Part shown: positions 48,377 through 60,667 of the stretch, in pieces
Layout: the number at the start of each line of letters is the position of its first letter
How positions within the stretch are numbered: the stretch's first letter is position 1
NCBI GenBank assembly: GCA_947683625.1
Contig: CANTUR010000156.1
Span: 1,736,001 to 1,800,000, forward strand
DNA: 64,000 nucleotides
Reading direction: 5' to 3'
DNA from: Mallotus nudiflorus
Lineage: Eukaryota; Streptophyta; Magnoliopsida; Malpighiales; Euphorbiaceae
Notes under the pieces: model-generated
What the model saw: the letters and a program-made list of their open reading frames with translations, nothing else
Database searches by the model: none
Told to the model about the DNA's origin: nothing
Position numbers and translations under genes: made by a program

Positions 48377-50538
48377 TAGGAACTTCACCTTTAGCTGCTT
48401 CTCAACTTTTTCCTTAACTAAAAGAGCCCATTCCAGCCTTAACCTCCTCTTCCCTGCTTTATTGGTGATATGTAAGGATATGTAGGGATCCTATGTTCTG
48501 AGATCTCCCTATTAATTCCAAGCATATCCTTATAGCCCCAAAAAAATAATTTTTATCTTTTTATTAATGTTTCTTTTATTTTTTATCTCTTACTAGGAGT
48601 TAAACCAAAAGCAATTAGTATATTCTTAGGGTTATCATTTGTGCTTAAATTAAATGATTCATTTTGCATAAAATTAATGTCAAAAATATGCATGAAATGA
48701 TAATCACAAATAGAATAACCATTAGGAAACACATTTTATAAATAAGCAAGGTCAAACTTCATTACATTAACTTTAGAAAAGAACAAGTCATTAGTTTCAA
48801 ACAAGGCAAAAAGAGAAACATCAAGATCATCATAGAAAAGATTCATAATAGGATTTAAGACATAGGTCTTGAAATCCAGCTCTTTGTTCTGATCAATGGT
48901 GTCCTTTAACTCTGGAGAAGCAATAACCTCCTTAGATTCTTCTTCAGCTGGTACCAACTCTTCCATAAGACTTTCCTCAATAGCAGCTTTCTTCACCCCA
49001 TTCACACACTTGACAAAGATCTCAATCCCAAAATCACTTCCCCAGCCACTAGAAGAGCTTTAGGAGTCCCTATATATGGATAACTAGTGTCTTCTTTAGC
49101 AAACACATCCTATAGTCCCTATTTCCCATTCTCAATGGCAACCTCTTCTTCTTCTTCAGAATACTTAGGCCCATAATACATAATCATGTGCTTTAAAATA
49201 GGGACTTTTAGTTCCACATACTCATGAGACCCACTCTAATCTTTTTCTAGTCATAAACTAGGCATAAAATTCATATTCTTATTATGCTCATAACTTTCTT
49301 ATCTAGCTCATCCTCGTAAATCATTAGACTTTGAAACTTGGGCTTATAGGAATGAATCTCCTTAAAGGCTAGCTTCAGAGTAGCTATGTGTGGCCTCAGT
49401 TTTTGTTGAGATGGTAATGACATTGCCCCTATACAAGAAACTTATCTTTTAATGGATAATGGATGGCACACCATCTAAAGGATAAAACCACAATCTTCCT
49501 AGTAGGATAGTAAAAGTCACAAGAATGTCGATCGTATGGAGGTTAACCCAAGTCTTAATAGGTTCAGTCTTGACTAAAGCTTTAAATGTTCCCTCAACAG
49601 GCCTTTTTGTATCATCATAGGCCTTAATAATAACCTTAGAAGGTTTCAAGTTAGTCATAATCAATCCTAACTTTAGTAGATCAATCCTAACTTTAGTAGA
49701 ATCTTCAACGGACACACATTAATGGTAGAACCATTATCCACCATCACGTAGCAAGTTAGCTTCCCTTTTACCTCTACTTTAATGAATAAGGCCTTGTGAT
49801 AGTCCTTTCCTTCCAATGGTAGATTATCGTTAGAATACACAATAGCAGTTTAGGGGGTCTCCATTAATGAACCAACCATTTGCTCAAGAGTGCAACTTAT
49901 ATATATCTTCTTTTGATCCAAAGCCAGAACTAGTACTTCTCGATGATCCTGAGAATGCATAAGCAATTCCCAAACACAAGCAATAATATCTTCTTTTTTT
50001 ACTTCCCCTTTTAAACCCTCTTCCTTTTTCTCTAGTTTAGATTCAGCTTATTTGGTTTCTTTTTCTTTCTTTTCAACTTTCCCAAATGATTAACTCTCCT
50101 TGTTCTCCTTATTTTCCCATTGGTAAATCTATCATCCCTCTTTATCATCAGAACTCCAAATATCCAAGACACTCACATCATGCTCTAAAGGCTACTCATT
50201 CTGATTCATGTCTTTAGGTTTAGGTTTTAGTGAGCCAAGGCATTAACAAAAGAGATTAAGAATTATGCCTCTGTTAGACCCGTGTTGATCATAAGATTAG
50301 GTGCATTTGGTGGTGCTACATTTTGGTAGTGGGGCAAAGGGTTGTTCTAAGTGTTTAGCTTTTGGATTTCAGGGTTGGTGATCTTGCCTAAGTCAATTAG
50401 ATCTTGGATTTCATGCTTCAATTAGGTACATACATCAGTATTATGTCCAATAGCTTGGTGGTATTTACAATAGAATTTTGGGTTGGCATTTGTTAAGGAT
50501 GGTCTTTAGGGGTAAAGGTAAGCTTGTCTTTGGTAAGC
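48377..50538 (-). mobile_element. Tat/Ogre-like Ty3/gypsy fragment
   Basis: On the minus strand, from right to left: a gag zinc-finger-like stretch (FYCKYHQAIGHNTDVC, then LKHEIQDLIDLGKITNPEI) near 50470-50380, an acidic/Lys-rich stretch, then the aspartic protease region. A further frame at 49005-48736 (MNGVKKAAIEESLMEELVP) lies after the protease. Ends are undefined and no LTR was seen. It abuts the SDR upstream copy on the left and the truncated gypsy 2 LTR on the right. Confidence 0.72.
49449..49715 (-). pseudogene. Retrotransposon aspartic protease remnant (Tat/Ogre-like)
   Basis: The frame reads SVEDSTKVRIDLLKLGLIMT, KVIIKAYDDTKRPVEGTF and VTFTILLGRLWFYPLDGVPS. The pattern LLGRxWxxPLGAVPSxxH and AFDxTKRxVxG is that of the OTA-clade gypsy protease. 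The N-terminal catalytic Asp stretch is upstream near 49740 (a VDNGS-like reading), separated by a frame change. Not functional. Confidence 0.72.
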
Positions 50539-50821
50539 ATTTATTATCTAAACTCTTATTGTACTCTAGAAACTGCAGTAGTTGTGTTAGATGTGTGTTG
50601 TATCAGCTTGAGATTTGTATCTTGAATATTGTATAAATATTTTTATTATGATATGACATTTGAGGATTTATTTTTATATTGATTAAAGTTTTAATTCTTG
50701 TGTAATTTTATTTATTTATTTATTACTTGCATTTTTATTTGTAAGGCTTGCTATGGATTTTAAATTCAAAAGAATTTCTATTCCCTAGCATCGATCATGA
50801 CTCCTAGTTTGGGTCATGATA
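50539..50821 (+). repeat. Gypsy 2 5' LTR, last ~280 bases
   Basis: Aligns with the end of 57220-60465, from TTATTATCTAAACTCTTATTG to GGTCATGATA. Upstream sequence is the Tat/Ogre-like fragment. Confidence 0.85.
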
Positions 50822-50825
50822 AAGT

Positions 50826-50837
50826 TGGTATTAGAGC
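50826..50837 (+). other. Primer binding site, gypsy 2
   Basis: TGGTATTAGAGC four bases after the LTR, one change from the tRNA-Met PBS. Confidence 0.82.
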
Positions 50838-51029
50838 ACTAGGTTTTTAGTGTTATAGACTTAGGTTATCAAAGTTGTTTTTTCTTTGAACTACTGTAGT
50901 AAATTAGGTTCGATTATGTCTTTAATAAAATTTCCTTAATTTAGTTTTTTCACATAATCATTGGGTTGTTTGTATGTTGTCTTTTTATTATATGTTTTGT
51001 CTAAATCTCATTAGATTTATCTTTTTAGA

Positions 51030-52330
51030 ATGAGGAGACAACCACGTGTCGCTTTGCCTATTGTTGAGGCCAAGGATGATGAGTCCTTTTAGGATAAGGT
51101 TTTACCTCCTGAGCCACCAATCAGGCACAAAGGTAGAGATAGACCTCGAGAAGTGGTAGCTCGCCATAGATAGAGAGATTTATAAGATGAGGAATCTATA
51201 GAGCCAAAGTTCAAGGAAGCTGCTATACCTCCAGTTGCATCGCAGATGCAGCGTGTCTATTAATAGGGTATGTCTCACCTTGAGGCAACATTGTTCTATA
51301 CTAGAGTCGGTAGGATTTCATTTAATGGGATGTTGGACCCTCTAAATTTTTTGCATGCCATTGAGATGAGGACTTAGACTGCTCACACTAAGTATTAGCA
51401 GATTATGATCATTGAGCTGCCTGTTGAGGGACTAGCCTTGTATTGGTTTGTTCAGGTTATTTAGCCGCACATGATGAAGATGACTTGGGCTCAATTTTGA
51501 AAGAGGTTTATGAGGAATTTCTATCCTGAGCCACTATGGATGAGCTATAGACTTAAATTGACTAGCATCGCTAAAGGTGACAGATCTATAGAGGACTACA
51601 CCAGAGAGTTCCTCAAATGGGGTTGATATGTAGAAGACCTGATGTGAGATTAGTTTTTCACCATTTCAATGTATGTGACTAGACTAGGTTCTGCATGCAC
51701 TGGGATGCCTACTACAGGCCTTACTCTTGATTTGATGATAGAGTTAGCCAAGGAGATAGAACTCAAACCGGTCAGGTAGGGAGTTATGCCTAATCACTAC
51801 CAACTGGGAGATGTTCAGTCAGGAGGATTTTAGAGCACACCATTTTAGACATTTTAGATTGGCTCTAGCAATTGTCAGAGAGGATCTTATCAGCAGAGCC
51901 AGAGATCTCAGCAGAGAGTCCATAAAGAGTGGTAGACATGGCCATGGTGGACATCGTAGACCTATCATATTTAGTTCTAGGGCTATCATTAGTAGTAGTG
52001 GTTAGAGTTTGGATTACGGCAATACAGGATCAGTAGTTAATGCTTTCATATGTATGAGAAAGTCCATCAGGGATCATGCTACATGACTCTTAGAGTTTGT
52101 TTCAAATGTAGATATATGAGACATTTTGCCAGAGCGTGTCCTTATTCTGGTTACCAGCAACCATTTTTATAGCAGTCGGTCGACAGTTCAACTCCAGCTC
52201 CTTTGCAGTTGTCTCTAGCTCAGTATCTAAATATGATACAGATTGTTGCCCAATAGGGGTGTGGCAGCGATAGTAGAGGGGGTGCTAGGGGTTTTAGTTA
52301 GGCTTCCATTAGTTAGTAGAGAGGTCGAGG
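51030..52330 (+). pseudogene. Gypsy 2 gag, degenerate
   Basis: ATG 51030 (MRRQPRVALPIVEAK), followed by the gag core RNFYPEPLWMSYRLKLTSIA near 51515 and EDYTREFLKWG. The zinc knuckle is intact at 52098-52139 (CFKCRYMRHFARAC, CX2CX4HX4C). Stops are mostly TAG or TAA at expected Gln codons, for example SF*D near 51090, at the same place as in gypsy 1. Two related copies sharing that stop suggests it was already in a common ancestor. Confidence 0.85.
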
Positions 52331-52379
52331 TTAGGCCAAAGTTTTCACCTTCACCTAGAAGGATGCTCAGGCATCCAAT

Positions 52380-53723
52380 GTTGTTGTTACAGGTATACTT
52401 CTAGTATATTACATGGATGCTAGAGTTTTGATTGATTCGAGTGCTACACATTCTTTTGTGTCCCTTATTTTTGATTCAAAGTCATGTTGGCAAGCTTTGA
52501 GGATGGCACTATGCTATTGTGGATTATTGGAGTAAAGAGCTAATTTTCAGAATTCAAAATGAAAAAGAGTTTAAGTTTTTGGGTGATAAGAGTTATGTAC
52601 CTCAGAATTTTATTTCTACTATTACAGCTAGGAATATGCTGAGGAAAGGCTGTTAGGGATACTTGGCATTAGTTAGGGATACTTCAATGGAGAAGTTATC
52701 ACTTATAGATGTTCCTATTACTTTTGAGTTTTCTGATATTTTTCCTAAGGAGTTATCAGGTTTACCACCTTACAGAGAGATTAAATTTTGTATAGTTGTA
52801 GTCCTAGGCATGACTCCTATTTTAATGCCACCCTACATAATGGCTCCTCCAGAGTTAAAGGAATTAAAGGAGTAGTTGCAAGACTTGTTGGATAACAGTT
52901 TTATTTGACCTAGTGTTTCTCCTTGGGGTGCACTAGTCTTGTTTGTGAAGAAAAAGGATGGTACCTTGAGACTGTGCATTGATTATAAGAGCTCTGAATA
53001 AGGTGACATTGAAGAATAAGTATCATCTTTCGAGGATAGATTATTTGTTTGATCAACTTTAGGGTGCACAGTTCTTTTCCAATCTTGACTTGAGGTTGGG
53101 CTATCATCAGTTATGGATCAGTGAAGCTGATGTTCCTAAAATGGAATTTTGTACTCGATATGGCCATTATGAGTTTCTTGTGATGTCATTCAGGCTGACT
53201 AATGCACTAGCTACTTTTATAGATTTGATGAACAAGGTATTTAGACCATATGTGGATTAGTTTGTAGTAATCTTCATTTATGATATACTGGTGTATTCAA
53301 AGAGTATGGAAGAGCATGCATATCACTTAAGGATAGTACTGGAGACATTGAGAGAACATTAACTTTATGCTAAATTCTCAAAGTGTGATTTTTGGTTAGA
53401 GAGTGTTGCATTCCTTGGGCATGTAGTGTTTAAGGATGGTATTCAGGTAGATCCATAGAAGATTGAGGCAGTGTCTGAGTGGCCCACACCAATAACAGTC
53501 ATAGAGATTCAGAGATTTCTAGGTTTGGCTGGGTATTATAGGAGATTTTGTGCATGATTTGTCTGGAATCGTAGCTCCTATGACTCGCCTAACTCATAAT
53601 AAGGTGAAGTTTGTGTGGTCATATGCTTGTGAGAACAATTTTTAGTTACTGAAGGAGAAGTTGACCGTAGCTTTAGTTATGGCTTTGACAAATAGAGTAT
53701 ATAAGTTCATTGTGTATTGTGAT
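52380..53723 (+). pseudogene. Gypsy 2 protease and reverse transcriptase, degenerate
   Basis: Protease: ARVLIDSSATHSFVS near 52420 (DSGA read as DSSA). A ~100-bp deletion follows, bringing WQALRMA next to LCYCGLLE-like sequence. RT: SDIFPKELSGLPPYREIKF near 52733 and LFVKKKDGTLRLCIDYK near 52945. The catalytic box at 53273-53284 reads FIYD instead of FIDD, a loss of one metal-binding Asp. RNase H begins near 53690 and is cut at 53723 by the solo LTR. Confidence 0.88.
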
Positions 53724-55255
53724 TGTTGGGTACCGTGATGCAAACGTAGTGGAAAAATTAAAATTTTGTCACGTTCCTAAGCCTGGATCCATGTAATTCG
53801 ACTAATTAATTAAATCTAGGGTTTTTAAAAATCTTACCAAAACGCAGAAGAGGCAAGATTCTCTGGAAGGATGAGAGGAGGTTCACACCAGTGACACCTT
53901 ACCTCGAGCTTTTTGGCTTGGTTGTTCGGATCAAGACGTCTCCAAAAGGATGCGTCCTCTATAGGTATCCACATAAACAGCCCTTCACAAAATGAATTTG
54001 AGTGTGTGTGCTAGCAACCTCTTGACTGTCTCACAAATCAAGAACAAAAGGAAAAACTCTGTCTTTGTTTTCTAAGAGGAAAGAAAACGAATTTGGAGGC
54101 AAAAACAAGTGTGTGAAACCCTAGAGAATATAACATATTTATAGACTCCAAATTAGGGTTTCACTTACCAATGACCTTTTGGTAATTTTCCATTTATTAT
54201 ATTCTGATTTTTTTTAAAAAAAATCAAAAATAATATCTTATTTATTTATTTAAAATAATATTTATCTTAAATAAATAAATAAATAAAATACTTTAATTAT
54301 TTATTTCCATAGAGTTTATTTTGGGCTTATTAAACCCATATCCGTTTTGGGCTTGTTCTAAGTGTGTGACCCTATAGGTTCACATAACATTGGCAGTGGG
54401 CCTAAATCTCTATTTAGGCCTACAAGTCATAAGTGGCCTCTAGCAAGACATTATGACTACCCAAGTCATGTGAAGTCAATAATCCGACATAACCTAATTA
54501 CAGTGAATTTTATTGTCCCTTTATCACATGATATCTTAATTGAACATAAGGCATAGAATGTCATCCTTATATAGTTCAATATTATGACTTGATTCCAAGT
54601 AGACTGAAAATGATAACTCTTTATCAATTCATTTCAGCATGGCCATGCATTTTCATTCAGTCTATCTCATCAAGGGGCCTTTAGATATCTTTCTCATATT
54701 AATAAGGGATAAATTCCTTCTAAATCACTCACATTCCTCACATAACTAATTTTATATCCAACAATATTCTTTTAATCATCCGGTTAAAGACAATGTTAGA
54801 ATGTGTCAAAACATAAAATAGCTATGTAGAAATCCATGATGATTTCAAGGTCAAAGGACCGAAATAAAATTACTGTGATAAGAAATACTTATGACAATAA
54901 TCTATGTACTATTCTCATAGTGGGTCAATCCAGTACATGATCTCTCATCATGTACCTATGAGTTGACTTAATATCTCATATTTATGATTAGTAAAACATA
55001 ACCATCAGTCAACATCATACTAGCCTTAATACTTTAATATTCATATAATGAATAAATGGCTAGGGATAATTAGAATAGAACTCTTATTTTAATCTAAGGG
55101 TTTTACTATCAAGTCACATACTTGATGTCCTTAGTAAGAATTAACCATTCATGTAATTATCATAAAATTAAATGATAATATAATACCTCTTTATTAATAA
55201 AATAAGAAAGTCAATACATAATCAGAAATGATTGACGTAGTGCATATCACTAACA
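53724..55255 (-). mobile_element. Solo LTR of the copia B family inside gypsy 2 RNase H
   Basis: Starts TGTTGGGTACCG and ends TATCACTAACA. It is flanked by the perfect 5-bp duplication GTGAT (53719-53723 and 55256-55260). The gypsy RNase H reads through after removal: VYCD before, ASRVKLGHVLMHNGRVIAYA after. It matches the minus-strand LTR at 29092-30629 along its length. Confidence 0.93.
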
Positions 55256-55260
55256 GTGAT

Positions 55261-57157
55261 GCCTCCAGAGTCAAACTAGGTCATGTGTTAATGCATAATG
55301 GTAGGGTGATAGCTTATGCTTTGAGGCAATTGAAGAAGCATGAACAGAATTATCCTACTCATGACCTAGAGATGGCTGCAGTGATCTCTGCTCTCAAGAT
55401 TTAGAGACATTATCTGTACAAGGTGACTTGTGAGATTTTCACAAATCACAAGAGCCTTAAGTACATTTTCCACTAGAGAGATTTGAACTTAAGGCATAGG
55501 AGATGGTTAGAACTCCTGAAGGATTATGACTGAGATATTCTTTATCATCCAGGCAAAGCTAATGTGGTAGCATATGTCTTAAGTAGGAAGTCCTCAGGTA
55601 GTCTTGCTCACATTAGTGTGGAGAGGAGACCTTTGATCTAATAGTAGTATGAGTTAGTGGATCAAGGTCTGATGATGAAGATTAGCATATTAGGTGGATT
55701 GCTAGCTCAGTTTAGAGTCAGATCAGTGTTGAGAGATAAGATTAAGGTAGCTCAAGGCTGAGATCCTATTCTAACAGAACTTGAGGAGAATGTTTATGCA
55801 GGGAAGTTCACTGATTTCACACTTGATGATGAAGGTGTTTTGTGGATCATTGGTAGATTATGTGTTCCTGATATGGATAATTTAAAAGAGGATATCCTTA
55901 AGGAAGCACATTCTATAACCTATAGTATACATGTCGTTGTTACTAAAATGCACCACATCATCAAAGATTTGTACTGGTGGGATGGATTGAAGAAGAATGT
56001 AGCTGATTATGTTTCTAAGTGCTTAATATGTCAATAGGTGACAACTAAACATTAGAAGCCTTTTGGGAAGCTTCAGCCTCTTCCGATTCATGAGTGGAAA
56101 TAGAAGAGAATTGCTATGGATTTTATGGTAGGATTACCTCATTCTAAGGATGGATATGATTCCATCTGGGTGATTATGGACATGTTAACCAAATTAGCTC
56201 ATTTCTTGCTAGTTAAAGCCATTTATTCTATAGCTAAGTTGGATGAGTTGTATGTTAAGCATATTGTATGCCTTCATGGAGTATTTGTGTCCATTGCATC
56301 TGATAAAGGTTCAGTGTTTACCTCTCGATTTTGGCAGAAGTTATAGGAAGAAATGGGCATAAGGCTTGATTTTAGTATTGCTTTGCACCCTCATATAGAT
56401 GGTCAATCTGAGAGGACAATCTAGACACTTGAGGATATGTTGAGGATGTGTGTATTGGATCTTGGAGGTAGCTAGGAATGATTATTTGTCACTTATAGAG
56501 TTTGCTTATAATAATAGCTACCATAGCAGTATTGGGATGGCATCATATGAAACTTTCTATGGAAGGAAGTGTAGATCCCCTTTGTATTGGGATGAGATTA
56601 GAGAGAGAGCATTGACTGGACTTGAGATAACTCAGGATGCAGCAAAGAAGGTTGCTAAGATTAGAAGGAGATTAGAGATCGCAAATAGTAGATAGAAGAG
56701 CTATGTGAATTTGAGATAAAGAGATGTGGAGTTTTAAGTTAGAGACTATGTGTTTCTGAAGGTGTCTCTGATGAAAGGTGTGATAAGGTTTAGCATTAAA
56801 GGAAAATTAGCACTAAGATATATTGAATTGTTTAAGATTCTAGAGAGAGTGGGCATGGTTTAATATCGGCTAGCTTTGCCTCCAAATCTATCTTAAGTGC
56901 ATCTAGTGTTCCATATCTTGATACTAAGGAAGTATATTTCAGACCCTTCACATGTGTTGCTACCTGAGAGTGTGGAAGTGAATGAAGACCTAGCATACAA
57001 GGAGGAGCTAGTCACAATTATGGATTATCAAGTTGGTCAGTTGCATTCAAAGCATATCCTAATGGTTAAAGTGTTATGACAGAACAACAACGTGGAGGAG
57101 CACACTTGGGAGACTGAAGTCGAGATGCGAGCGGCCTACCCTTACCTATTTCCTTGA
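55261..57157 (+). pseudogene. Gypsy 2 RNase H, integrase and chromodomain-like tail
   Basis: RNase H: GRVIAYALRQLKKHEQNYPT near 55300. Integrase zinc finger: HSITYSIHVVVTKMH, then WWDGLKKNVADYVSKCLIC (55975-56034). Core: MDFMVGLPHSKDGYDSIWVI at 56116 and SDKGSVFTSRFW near 56300; these two catalytic Asp residues are kept. C-terminal pieces are VSLMKGVIRF and GKLALRYI near 56770-56820. The tail HSKHILMVKVL*QNNNVEEHTWETEVE resembles a type II chromodomain (WxxxxxEEATWE). Ends at the TGA 57155-57157. Several stops remain. Confidence 0.9.
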
Positions 57158-57206
57158 TGAATTTTTTATCTGTGCTTTTATTTGAAATTTGAGGACGAAT
57201 TTTTGT

Positions 57207-57219
57207 AAGGGGGGAAGAT
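57207..57219 (+). other. Polypurine tract, gypsy 2
   Basis: AAGGGGGGAAGAT next to the LTR start TGTAATGACC. Confidence 0.85.
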
Positions 57220-57380
57220 TGTAATGACCTAATATTTTAAATTATATGAAATTATTTTAAGATATGTAGTATTAATAATATTTTAATTTTTCTATATTAT
57301 AATTATTAGAGAATAATATTTACTTATTTTGTTTAAAATATTTTCTTATGCAAATAATTTATTTGGAAGTTAGTAGTAGT

Positions 57381-57460
<80 letters not shown>

Positions 57461-60400
57461 ATGCATGTGTGTTAATATTATTATTATTATTATCATTACT
57501 ATTAGTATTGCTATTGCTATTGTTATTATTTATTTTTGTTATTATTATTATCATTATTATTATTATTATTATTGTCTTTATTATTATGAGTATCAAATGC
57601 ATGTGTTATGTGGTATTATATATATATATATATATATATAAAGGAAAAGTCAGGTTAAATTTTCAGTCAACTCCCTTTCCTCTCCCTTTTCTTTCTTTTC
57701 TTCTTCTTTTTCTTTCTTCTTTCCCATTTTCTTCCCATTCTCTCCACGATTCCAGCAGACAGCCACCCAACCTCATCGGACCACAAGTTGCCACCACTAC
57801 TCACCACCATCATCTTCCCTTTTCCTCTCCTCCTTTTTGTCACTATCAATATGCCTCTATCGCCACCGGATCACCTAACCAAAACAACAACAGTTGAGCT
57901 CCATGGTTGTCGGTATCTACTCCGACCACCTTAGCTTGCGATTATGGATTCTTTGGAATCCTTGAACTCCGAGGAAGCCATTTCCAAGCTTGGCTTAAAC
58001 TTAAATCCCTCTACTTGTAAGTTTTCTTTATGTTTTCATTCAGGTTAATTTTAGTTGTTATTTTTTTTAAGCTTGATTTCTTGTGTTTTAGGCTAAATGG
58101 CTTTAGAAATGTTGTTTAAGGTAGGTTAATCTTTGCAAATATGATTTTTGTTGATTTTTTTTAATTATTTGATTTTTGAGTTTGAATTTTCTGGCAAGTC
58201 ACTATTCCAGTAACCCACACTGGAAAATATTTTTATTTTTAATAAATTATTTGAATTATTTGAAATATAGTTTATAAAAGAAGTTTATGAAAATTTTGAT
58301 CCAATTAATTTCTATGAATTTTTTAAGGTTTATGTAAAAAAAATTAATTTTTTCAAAAATTAATATAAATTGGTGAATTTTATGTTTTAATTGAAATTAT
58401 GGTTAATTAGCATGTTTTAAGTGATTTTAGAATAATAAATAGTATTAAAATAATTTTTACAAATTATTTAGTATTTTTAACTAATTAATAATAATTTTTG
58501 GAATTATATTCAAATAATAGCTTTATTTATTGTTTTTGTGATTAAATGAGTTTTTAAACTATTTTTTTCAAATAATAGCTTTATTTATTGTTTTTGTGAT
58601 TAAATGAGTTTTTAAACTATTTTTTGTTATATATTTAAACTATTTAAATAATTAATTGTGAATTTTACTATTTTATTTCGAATAATTGAAAAATTGGATT
58701 TTTATTAATATTATATAATTTATTTGAGATTTTATTAACTATTTTGAAAATAATAAGCTTTAATGTTTTTTTATGTTTAATATATTATATTGTGGCTTAT
58801 TATTGATATTTATGGATTTTAATAATTTTTATTATGTTATTATTAAATATTGATTTTGTTCTGAATTGTGAACATCAGTTGAGAATTGTGTTGTTTAGGG
58901 TCCTAACCCGAGGCATTGAGCTTTTATGAATATAGAAATGTGTTTTCTTGCAGGATCAGCTCTGCCTTCAGTAGAGAGACGTCCATTTTATAGAGGAAAC
59001 TCTGCTGAATTTTTTATGAAATTTTCGTAAAACGTGATATCAGGTCGATTCTAAGTTTTTAATTTTGTGGTCGTGTCATGTTTAGATCGAGTCTTTCTTT
59101 AAAATTCTTAGAGGTATAAATTAGGTATTTATTCTGATTGGTTGTTATTATTTATTTTTCTAGTTGCACCGAAACCATGGACCAGGCCCATCGAGTTTGT
59201 CTCCAGGAGCGCAAACCTATGAGTTATTATTTTATATATGCATTGCATATAGGATGCATGATTATGAGTATTCATGTTTTTAATATGTTTTTAAACATGA
59301 ATTGTTTTATTAAATGCTTTAGTATATGTTTGGTATACTTTCATTATATTTTGGTATCTTTTGATATATATGCAATGTATACGTTTGGTATATTCTTAAA
59401 ATATTCTTGGTAAATTTATGGTTTATTTTGGCATATATATATGGAATATTTTTAGTATACATTCAGTATATTTTTGGTATTCGATTGGTATATTATTTTA
59501 TAATGAATGCTATTATGATTTAAATTATGCATTTATCCTCTTCTTTAAATATATGATTTATTTGAAGGATAGCAATAGAACGTGCTACCTAGTGGGCTGT
59601 ACTAGGACTGTGTCTGCACTGGTACATTAGAATGTTAGAGTTAATACTGTGAGAATTTATTGAGGTGAAATTTGATTAATAATTATTGAGAATTGATGTG
59701 AGTGAGTAGTGTGATTACGGGAGCTCGATTGATCTAGTGTCTTGGGGCCAATCACACTGACAATGAGACTGCGAGAGCTCAGTTGACTTACTATCTTAGG
59801 TCCAGTCTACTATCCAAAATAAAATAAGAGAATTATTTTGAAATTAAGTAAGCCTATATGTCTAGTGAGTTTTATGATTAAGATTACAGATATTTAAGGT
59901 TCTATTTGATCCTTCAATCAACATAAACATTTTCTGCATTATATATATATATAAGTGGATTTTAGCATCTATGCGAAATGTCTGTATAGATATATTATTT
60001 ATACTAATACTTGACTGCACATGACTTTAGGTTGCATGTATATATATTCTAATAATTCACTCGGTGAGGTTTGACTCCTCTTAATTTTTTTTTACAGGAA
60101 ATTCTTCTTATTCATACCTCCCAAGTAGTACTTTACGTCGGTCTTCTTCAACCCCGACTATACTATGTAAATTTATTATCTGAACTCTTATTGTACTCTA
60201 AAAACTGCAGTAGTAGTGTGGTTGTGTTAGATGTCTGTTGTATTCGCTTGAGATTTGTATCTCAAATATTGTATGAATATTCTTATTATGATATGACATT
60301 TAAGGATTTATTTTTATATTAATTAAATTTTTAATTCTTGTGTATTTTTATTTATTTATTTATTTATTGAATGCATTTTTATTTTTAAGACTTGTTATGA

Positions 60401-60465
60401 GTTCCAAATTCGAAAAAATTTATGTTCTCTAATGCCGATCATAACTCTCGGTTTGGATCATAACA
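57220..60465 (+). repeat. Gypsy 2 3' LTR (3.25 kb)
   Basis: Starts TGTAATGACC and ends GGATCATAACA. It contains ATT and ACT microsatellites (57388-57460 and 57477-57590), a (TA)n tract at 57617-57640 and a CT-rich leader at 57660-57740. A GC-richer ~170 bp follows, then AT-rich sequence with a direct repeat of ~57 bp at about 58511-58625. It is the sister of the solo LTR 13845-17098. Frames at 57348-57897 are repeat-driven. Confidence 0.9.
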
Positions 60466-60667
60466 TATTCTAAGGCATAACACCAATGGATAGGTCCTTT
60501 GTTTCACAATCTATGCCTTAGTCAAGCCAGTTATTTTCATATGAGTTACATACTGCTTCAAATTCAAATGAGAATCATCAATGCTAGTATTTCTTCATGT
60601 CAGGGAGTTTAAACATCCGGTGTAAAGGATCATCAACTTTATCTATATCTAGGTTATTGACATATGA
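60466..60667. other. Unassigned sequence after gypsy 2
   Basis: About 200 bp with no recognised gene or repeat, lying between the gypsy 2 3' LTR and the remnant arm of a foldback element (60668-60770). Confidence 0.5.

Larger units (their letters stand above)
50539..60465 (+). mobile_element. Gypsy element 2 (chromovirus-like, Tekay/Del type)
   Basis: Truncated 5' LTR (50539-50821), PBS, gag (51030), protease, RT, RNase H split by a solo LTR, integrase, chromodomain-like tail ending at 57157, polypurine tract and a 3.25-kb 3' LTR (57220-60465). Protein pieces align with gypsy 1 throughout but are generally better preserved. No target duplication can be read because the 5' LTR is cut. Confidence 0.92.

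Noticed and set aside
57348..57897. Long hydrophobic frame with Ile/Tyr/Leu runs
   Set aside because: Generated by ATT, ACT and TA microsatellites in the gypsy 2 LTR.
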